Source of the DNA: JAFLCA01 sp041907145
GTDB lineage: Bacteria; Bdellovibrionota_C; UBA2361; JAFLCA01
Length of the DNA: 5,984 bases
Direction: 5' to 3'
Assembly (NCBI GenBank): GCA_041907145.1
Contig: JAYRHW010000210.1
Coordinates: 1-5,984, forward strand
Translations under genes and position numbers: made by a program
Part shown: positions 1 through 4,396 of the stretch, piece by piece
Layout: each line of letters begins with the position of its first letter
Position numbering within the stretch: position 1 is the stretch's first letter
Notes under the pieces: generated by a model
What the model was told of the DNA's origin: nothing
The model's database searches: none
What the model saw: only the letters and a program-made list of their open reading frames with translations

Positions 1-1277
1 AGTCCTGTCGGTGTGATCAGCGCTGAGCGATCCTCTTGCTTGGAGCTTTCTGAGAGATTGTCGATGTACAAGGTCTCATGGGGGGCTCCCGGACGCTCGC
101 GGTCGATGATGGCTTTCAGTTGCTCCCATTCCGCCTTGCCTTCTTTGGAATCAATGCTGTCAGGCCCATGCAAAATGACTAAATCGAAGTGTTCATCCTG
201 AGCTTTATGTATCGCGCGGTAGGCGACTTGCGAAGCCTTGGTTTTGCTGCCGGGAATGTAAACCGGAATGCCTGCTTGTTCCCCCCAGGCAAGCAACTTG
301 TCGCGGTTCTTGCTGCTTGAAATATTGCAGTCACCGAGCACTACCTTGGCTCCAAGATGTTTTAGAAAGACCGAAAGCTCAGCTGCGACTTCCAGCCGCT
401 CTGCGCCGGTGGCTCCCAGGAGCATAATGACGCGTGGCTTTTGACTGGCGAGCGTCGGCAAGAGCCCCGCGTCGCCTCCAGCTTGAAGTTTGCTCTTTAT
501 CGCGTCGGCGAGAATGGATTCTATTCTTTCCCCGAGGGCAGAGGGAGTCTCTCGTGAGGAGCGAATGAGATTGTCTAAGGCCGATTGAAATTCGTTGGTC
601 CAGCAAGCCGCGAGCCCATGCTCCTCTAGCACGGCAAGTACTGCTTCCGGCAGTCTCGATCCGAGCGATGATGTGCGTGCTACGACCTCGAGCAGCTGCT
701 TGTGCAGGCGCTGCCGTGTCTTTTCTAACGCCAGCCGCCACGGTGAAACAGCGGGGCCAACCGGGATCTGCGGGACCTCCTCTGCCTTCTCTGCCGGCTG
801 ACTAATAGAATCCTGCGGTTTTCCCTCGGTCTCCAGAGCCGCCGAAACAACTTTGCCTCCTGCGACGAGGCCGAGACTGCGCTCTATGCTTTGCAGCCTT
901 TGTTCCAGAGTATTCTCGGAGCTATCTATTTCGAGGCTGACTGGTTGTTTCGAGAATTTTTCTTCGAGAGAGGCTACGCGTTTGCCGTCCTTTTGAACTT
1001 GACGGGTGAGGTTCGTAAGCTCCGTGTTTACCTTGTAGCCGATATCGTCCATTTTGATTTTGAGCTCGTCGATGCGGCCCTTTTCGAGAAGTACCTCGCG
1101 GGTGCGCATCAGCTCATCATTCAAAATGTTGTTGAGACGACGAAGCCAAACGATTGCGATTCCGGCTGCTAGGAGGGCCAAAAAAATCGCGGGGTCGCGG
1201 CTGCCATGGGTCGACGCGCCCATGATGCGCGAAACCAAGTCGACAATTGCTGAGCTGAATTCAGCGATCAGACCCAC
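1..1277 (-). CDS. Membrane-anchored FtsY-like (SRP receptor family) protein with degenerate GTPase motifs; 3' end outside window
   Basis: An uninterrupted minus-strand reading frame of 425 codons runs from a GTG at 1277 off the left edge with no stop. An in-frame TAA lies at 1284-1286 and AAGG sits four bases before the GTG; ATG at 1223 is an alternative start that would remove 18 residues. Domains seen: a short amphipathic start, one membrane segment (about residues 30-46), a charged coiled coil (about 50-110), a variable linker, an FtsY-like N domain (about 178-262, with LEKTRQRLHKQL), and a G-like domain from about 280. The G-like part follows FtsY order: RVIMLLGATGAERLEV at the P-loop, LGAKVVLGD, AGIPVY, FDLVILHG, then RERPGAPHETLYID. 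The P-loop GK-T/S, the DTFRAAA box (here DCNISSS) and DTAGR (here HGPDS) are all lost, so GTP hydrolysis is unlikely. Known: FtsY docks SRP-ribosome complexes at the membrane. Inferred: a non-catalytic paralogue; a true ftsY should exist elsewhere in the genome. G4/G5 and the C-terminus are not visible. Confidence 0.8.
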   Translation of the reverse strand, partial: MGLIAEFSSAIVDLVSRIMGASTHGSRDPAIFLALLAAGIAIVWLRRLNNILNDELMRTREVLLEKGRIDELKIKMDDIGYKVNTELTNLTRQVQKDGKRVASLEEKFSKQPVSLEIDSSENTLEQRLQSIERSLGLVAGGKVVSAALETEGKPQDSISQPAEKAEEVPQIPVGPAVSPWRLALEKTRQRLHKQLLEVVARTSSLGSRLPEAVLAVLEEHGLAACWTNEFQSALDNLIRSSRETPSALGERIESILADAIKSKLQAGGDAGLLPTLASQKPRVIMLLGATGAERLEVAAELSVFLKHLGAKVVLGDCNISSSKNRDKLLAWGEQAGIPVYIPGSKTKASQVAYRAIHKAQDEHFDLVILHGPDSIDSKEGKAEWEQLKAIIDRERPGAPHETLYIDNLSESSKQEDRSALITPTG

Positions 1278-1281
1278 AAAA

Positions 1282-1285
1282 CCTT
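1282..1285 (-). promoter_or_regulatory. Probable ribosome binding site for the FtsY-like gene
   Basis: On the minus strand AAGG precedes the GTG at 1277 by four bases (TTAAGGTTTTGTG). It overlaps the in-frame TAA that closes the frame upstream. No comparable motif precedes the downstream ATG at 1223, so this site favours the GTG start. The spacing is slightly short, so the choice is not certain. Confidence 0.45.
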
Positions 1286-1423
1286 AAGAGTAACTCATTG
1301 AAATCACTGCCCGGCGGAGCGTTGAGCGCACCACGGGTAAAGCTTCCTCTGAAGTATGATGCAGCGACTCCGGTTGCAGCTGCGTATAGAAGAACGACTC
1401 GTGCTATTCAGACGCATATTTGA

Positions 1424-1495
1424 CCCTAAAGCGTTGGATTTTCTTGCCTGGTGTCGAAAGGCCGACACTCGTAGTCCCAACCTCAGCCCTAAAGC
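1424..1495. repeat. Pair of 9-bp direct repeats CCCTAAAGC
   Basis: CCCTAAAGC occurs at 1424-1432 and again at 1487-1495, 63 bases apart start to start, about six helical turns. Both copies lie between the two divergent genes, which would suit a regulator binding cooperatively, but a chance match cannot be ruled out from one sequence. Confidence 0.35.
1451..1468. repeat. Small hairpin in the divergent intergenic region
   Basis: GTGTCG at 1451-1456 pairs perfectly with CGACAC at 1463-1468 across a 6-base loop. No T-run follows on either strand, so it is not a standard intrinsic terminator. It lies between the two CCCTAAAGC repeats and may be an operator or part of an untranslated leader. Confidence 0.35.
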
Positions 1496-1652
1496 TAGCA
1501 AGTTAACCACTTGAAATGGCTAAATAAAGCGCGTTTTTTATCAAGTAGAGGAGAATATCTGACGACAATTACCCTTGGCTTGCTTCGTGCAAAGGGTTTT
1601 AGGGCCGCCCCGTAGGTTGTGCAAACGAGGTCTTCAAAAACAAGGTTTTCCA

Positions 1653-1841
1653 ATGTCGAAACTTGAGAAAGCAGAGCAGTTGGTTGAGTCGCACGATGAA
1701 GCATTTGAAATGATCGAACTCGCCATGGGCGATCTCGATACGCTCACCAAGGCCTTCAATCTGATTTCGGAGATTTGCGAAGCTCGCGAGATTACTCCGC
1801 AGCTTGGCGTCGAGACCCCGCCGAAGAATCTGGTCAATTAA
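1653..1841 (+). CDS. Small acidic helical protein, unknown function
   Basis: This 62-residue protein begins at ATG 1653, preceded by AAGG at 1642-1645 with seven bases of spacing. An in-frame TTG at 1575 would add 26 residues but has no ribosome binding site and gives a Cys/Arg-rich extension unlike the rest, so the ATG is preferred. The product starts MSKLEKAEQLVESHDEAFEM. It is rich in Glu, Leu and Ala, and its first 45 residues read as one or two amphipathic helices, followed by a short proline-containing tail (TPPKNLVN). There is no signal peptide or membrane segment, so it is probably cytosolic, and the one cysteine is unpaired. I do not recognise the family. The antisense frame across the same bases is a shadow. 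The TAA at 1839-1841 directly touches the stop codon of the convergent RNase gene, so any read-through transcript would be antisense to the RNase mRNA. Confidence 0.6.
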   Translation: MSKLEKAEQLVESHDEAFEMIELAMGDLDTLTKAFNLISEICEAREITPQLGVETPPKNLVN

Positions 1842-3920
1842 TTACTGAATCGCTTCGAGTCTTAGATAATCGTTCCTGGAATCTATCTTCAGGACCGATA
1901 TCTTTATTTCGTCGCCGGGCTTAACAGCAAAGGGAATCTTGACGAGCACCGGCATCAACAGTTCATGCATTTCGACGAGCGGATTTTTGAGGTCGATGCG
2001 CAGCACTGTTCCGTGAAATACGGTTTGGGTTTCGGCCAGCTTTTCAAATGCTCGCAGCAGCCAAAAGCGCCGAGTTTCCTTGCTGATTGCCTGGGCGCGG
2101 GAAAGAGGACTTTCCAAGTTCTCTATGATCCGCCTGCAATCTTCGCCTGAATAAATTGCCTTGCCTGTTTGAATAACTGACAGAATCTGCCTTTGATTCA
2201 CGATATCAGCGTAGCGCCTAATCGGGGAGGTAGCCTGAATATAGGCCTTGAGTGCAAGGCTGCTGTGCTGCACGGGGCTTACTGAAGTGAAGGACTTTTT
2301 GAGCTTGGACTTGATTTGATAGTCGGCTGCAGGTCCTTCCGGAATTGTCGCAGACGGCTCGAGGTGCTCGTCCGGCGGCTCCTGGCCTCGATAGATGAGG
2401 GGAATATTTCGTTCCGCCGCCCAGCTCGCCATGATGGCATTTGCAAGTACCATCATCTCCCCAATCATGCTGCGCGCCGGCCCATCCTCGTCGATTTCGA
2501 TAAGATGGAAGTCGCCATCATCGTCGAGAATGATCTGTTTTTCGCGTTTCCCCATCTTTAAAGCGCCTCGGCTGAGACGTTCCGCTTCAAGCGTCGAGGC
2601 AATATTGTAGATAGTATTCAGCTCGGAATTTGGATCCTCGAGCAGTCTGTCGACCTCGTCGTAGTTGTACCGCTGCCGCACTTTGATCAAGGAGGGGACG
2701 ATTTGGCTGCCCCGCACGGCAAAATCATGCGAGATATCGACCAAGCAAGATAATGTCGCCCGAACTGCGCCAACCTTGAGGCTCAGCTTATCCTCGGCCA
2801 ATGCAGTGGGCAGCATATGGACTGTGCGCTCGGGCGCGTAGAGTGAGGTTGCGCGAGACAGCGCGTCACGGTCTAGGGCTGATTCGGGAGTTAGGAAGGA
2901 AGCAACGTCGGTGATATGAATTCCCAGCCGAAAGCCGTCTCGAGTTCGTTCGATGGAAATCGCATCATCCATATCCCTGGTCGAGACATCATCTACCGTG
3001 AAGCAATTAAGCGCGCTGAGATCTTGGCGCTTGGCGCGCAGCTCTGAGGGAAAGTCCTCGAGGCTTTGAGCGATACGCAGTTCTTGAGCCTTGCGCTCCA
3101 CCTCTGTGGGGAAGCGAAAAGGAAAGCGATGGCGAACGTAGGCCAGATTGGTATTCTTGCCGATGAGACCCACACGCTCGAGCATTTGATAAGCCCGAGC
3201 CTCGCGGCTGCCTTGCAGCGGGATGGATAACTTTTCGGAGCAGAGATCCAGGATCTCCTTGGCATCCTTTTGCCGATTATTATCGAGTTCAGCGACACCG
3301 GCGGCTACTTCGGTAAGTAGCAGAATAGTTGATTCCAAATCGCCTGGCGCTGGAGCTTTAGGATTCTTAAGGCGCTCGCGAAAAAATGAAAGCATAAGCT
3401 CTTGGAGTCTGAGCTTCTCGAGTCTGCTCTGCTCGCTCTTCTTTAGGTCTTCGACAACCGCCGATGGGCGTGGGGAGAAGGAAGAGTCCTTGCGCTTGAA
3501 AAATATCCGGTCAGAAACGAGAGCAAGATGCAGCGTTAAGTGCTTGGAGTCGGCCTTATCGCCAAAATACAGCTTTGCTAGTTCTGAAGTTTCGTACTCG
3601 CGCTCCTCAGCCTCGACGAAGGACCATAGCTCAGCCAAATCTAGCGCTGCTGCCTCGACTGACGCAGCGTCGGCAAGTTTCTGTAGATAGTCAGACTTTG
3701 CCTGAGTAGAGCCAGCATCCGCAGGAAGTTTGCTTGGGAGTAAATGCAGCCTAAACGAGGGTAGTTCGATTTCGCGCCCACGTTGGTTGAGCAGTTGGTA
3801 CTTTTGATTTTTGAAGGAGAGAACGGCGGCTAGTAGCGGGCGGCCGTCATTTTCATAAATAACGATTGCCCCCGTCTGCAGCCCCGGCTCGTTCCCAGCC
3901 TTCTTGGGGAGCATCGCCAT
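1842..3920 (-). CDS. RNB-domain exoribonuclease (RNase II/R family)
   Basis: The 692-residue product is a processive 3'-to-5' exoribonuclease that degrades single-stranded RNA to small products in the cytosol. Residues 15-60 form a small beta-rich domain. About 95-170 resembles the winged-helix region of the cyanobacterial/plastid-type enzymes (ELWSFVEAEEREYETSELAK, then LYFGDK and RIFFKRK). The RNB catalytic domain spans about 290-620. Its metal-binding aspartates are all present in FTVDDVSTRDMDDA: D310, D316, D318 and D319 have the spacing of D201, D207, D209 and D210 of E. coli RNase II. Y361 (SLYAPERTVHMLP) and R568 (TSPIRRYADIVNQRQ) match the RNA-clamping Tyr and catalytic Arg. Residues 632-690 look like a C-terminal S1-type RNA-binding domain. 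Length is normal for this class. The start at ATG 3920 is the first start codon after an in-frame stop; ATG 3914 is also possible. Neither has a good Shine-Dalgarno. Whether it behaves as RNase II or RNase R cannot be told from sequence. Confidence 0.93.
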   Translation of the reverse strand: MAMLPKKAGNEPGLQTGAIVIYENDGRPLLAAVLSFKNQKYQLLNQRGREIELPSFRLHLLPSKLPADAGSTQAKSDYLQKLADAASVEAAALDLAELWSFVEAEEREYETSELAKLYFGDKADSKHLTLHLALVSDRIFFKRKDSSFSPRPSAVVEDLKKSEQSRLEKLRLQELMLSFFRERLKNPKAPAPGDLESTILLLTEVAAGVAELDNNRQKDAKEILDLCSEKLSIPLQGSREARAYQMLERVGLIGKNTNLAYVRHRFPFRFPTEVERKAQELRIAQSLEDFPSELRAKRQDLSALNCFTVDDVSTRDMDDAISIERTRDGFRLGIHITDVASFLTPESALDRDALSRATSLYAPERTVHMLPTALAEDKLSLKVGAVRATLSCLVDISHDFAVRGSQIVPSLIKVRQRYNYDEVDRLLEDPNSELNTIYNIASTLEAERLSRGALKMGKREKQIILDDDGDFHLIEIDEDGPARSMIGEMMVLANAIMASWAAERNIPLIYRGQEPPDEHLEPSATIPEGPAADYQIKSKLKKSFTSVSPVQHSSLALKAYIQATSPIRRYADIVNQRQILSVIQTGKAIYSGEDCRRIIENLESPLSRAQAISKETRRFWLLRAFEKLAETQTVFHGTVLRIDLKNPLVEMHELLMPVLVKIPFAVKPGDEIKISVLKIDSRNDYLRLEAIQ

Positions 3921-3927
3921 GACTGAG

Positions 3928-3957
3928 ATAAGACCATGAAATCCTTGGAGAAGTCAA
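3928..3957 (-). promoter_or_regulatory. Candidate sigma-70-type promoter for the RNase gene
   Basis: On the minus strand TTGACT (3957-3952, five of six to the -35 consensus) is followed after 18 bases by TCTTAT (3933-3928, four of six to the -10 consensus). Only seven bases separate the -10 box from the RNase ATG. Transcription would therefore begin at or next to the start codon, giving a leaderless or nearly leaderless mRNA, which fits the lack of a Shine-Dalgarno. The AAGGA at about 3945-3941 would lie inside the promoter spacer and would not be transcribed. Confidence 0.4.
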
Positions 3958-4008
3958 ACTGAGGGGCTGGCTACTCAAGCTGAAGCAGTAGACGGAAAAG
4001 TGCGGATA

Positions 4009-4014
4009 TATACT
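4009..4014 (+). promoter_or_regulatory. Candidate -10 box for the Cys-rich protein gene
   Basis: TATACT, five of six to the consensus, ends 23 bases before the ATG at 4038 and would place the start of transcription near 4021. No good -35 hexamer lies at the normal distance. The surrounding GATATATACTAG is nearly symmetric and could also be used in the other direction. The leader that follows is unusually G- and T-rich (TTGGTTTTGGTTGGGG). Confidence 0.35.
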
Positions 4015-4037
4015 AGTTGGTTTTGGTTGGGGTTTTG

Positions 4038-4370
4038 ATGCGTTATTCTGCTGCTCTCTTCGCTCTCGGACTTTGTCTTCTGCCAATCCAGGCTTCTGCA
4101 TTTAGTCAAAAAGTAGCCGACAAGGCCGAGCTGACTGTTCCCCGCTACTCACCGCTTTGTGACGGTTTCTGTAACGACATGGATGGTGATGGGTCCGGGG
4201 TAACTTGTGCGAAGTTTTGCATTACAATTAACGATCCGATTCCTGTCTATGCAGCAGTCTGCGGAATTGCACCGTCGCTGGACGATCCTAAGTCCTTAGT
4301 CTGCACCTGTAGGTGCGTGACCTGGGACGAGCTTCCACCGCAGGTGGCGTCAGAAGCAAAGTCAAGCTAG
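4038..4370 (+). CDS. Small secreted Cys-rich protein with acidic metal-binding-like loop
   Basis: The 110-residue precursor starts at ATG 4038, which begins a textbook signal peptide (MRYSAALFALGLCLLPIQASA, cleavage expected after residue 21). A TTG seven codons upstream would spoil the charged N-terminus. The GGGG at 4029-4032 is the only G-rich element at ribosome-binding distance. C13 lies in the signal core and lacks a small residue before it, so a lipoprotein is unlikely. The mature part, about 89 residues, has eight cysteines at 41, 45, 57, 61, 75, 89, 91 and 93, enough for four disulfides. Between C45 and C57 lies DMDGDGSG, whose D47, D49, D51 and G52 match the DxDxDG core of EF-hand and Excalibur calcium loops. 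I recognise no family. It is probably an exported, disulfide-stabilised protein that may bind calcium. It stands alone, divergent from the RNase gene and convergent with the next gene. Confidence 0.75.
   Translation: MRYSAALFALGLCLLPIQASAFSQKVADKAELTVPRYSPLCDGFCNDMDGDGSGVTCAKFCITINDPIPVYAAVCGIAPSLDDPKSLVCTCRCVTWDELPPQVASEAKSS
4288..4316. repeat. Two adjacent short perfect inverted repeats at the end of the Cys-rich gene
   Basis: CTAAG-TC-CTTAG (4288-4299) and GCACCT-GT-AGGTGC (4303-4316) are perfect inverted repeats with two-base centres, three bases apart, inside the coding region for the last cysteines. As RNA hairpins the two-base loops are too tight without opening the closing pairs. As DNA they could be protein-binding half-sites. 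Codon constraint could also explain them. Confidence 0.4.
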
Positions 4371-4386
4371 GTACGACCCCAGCTTG
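4363..4386. terminator. Weak bidirectional terminator candidate at a convergent junction
   Basis: CAAGCT (4363-4368) pairs with AGCTTG (4381-4386), with two further G-C pairs after one mismatch. The stem spans the stop codon of the Cys-rich gene and most of the 26-bp gap before the convergent stop at 4397-4399. There is no T-run on either strand, so intrinsic termination is doubtful. Its placement between two convergent genes is the main reason to list it. Confidence 0.25.
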
Positions 4387-4396
4387 CGTCTAGGCG

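Larger units (their letters stand above)
1278..1652. other. Divergent intergenic region, no convincing gene
   Basis: This 375-bp stretch separates two divergently transcribed genes and should hold both their promoters. I found no tRNA, SRP RNA or other recognisable RNA. It contains a 9-bp direct repeat, a 6-bp-stem hairpin, two copies of TGCAAA (in 1588-1626) and a strong purine-rich Shine-Dalgarno-like site at 1547-1554 that is not followed by ATG, GTG or TTG at normal spacing. A few small frames with weak starts exist, but none has a good start and a recognisable product. No promoter with both a good -35 and a good -10 stood out. Confidence 0.6.

Noticed and set aside
379..741. A 120-codon Arg/Ser-rich minus-strand frame
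   Set aside because: It overlaps the FtsY-like frame in a different phase. Its composition is that of a shadow and it has no ribosome binding site.
1298..1423. A 41-codon plus-strand frame from TTG (starting KSLPGGALSAPRVKLP after the start)
   Set aside because: The codon choice looks moderately gene-like, but the start is TTG with only a weak AAGAG upstream and the product resembles nothing I know. It is better treated as non-coding until conservation is shown.
1304..1510. A 68-codon minus-strand frame ending 27 bases before the FtsY-like start
   Set aside because: It begins at GTG with no ribosome binding site, and its Arg/Ser/Cys-rich composition is typical of chance frames.
1525..1540. 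Possible intrinsic terminator at AAAGCGCGTTTTTTAT
   Set aside because: The stem is only weak A-T pairing around a short GCGC, and no gene ends just upstream of it.
1575..1652. N-terminal extension of the 62-residue protein from TTG 1575
   Set aside because: There is no ribosome binding site at the TTG, the extension is Cys/Arg-rich unlike the rest, and ATG 1653 has AAGG at good spacing.
3223..3690. A 155-codon plus-strand frame
   Set aside because: It is antisense to the RNase gene, Ser/Arg-rich and without a ribosome binding site, so it is a shadow of the real gene.
4019..4033. G-quadruplex in the leader GGTTTTGGTTGGGG of the Cys-rich gene
   Set aside because: Only three separated G-runs are present and two are just two bases long, so a stable quadruplex is not supported.
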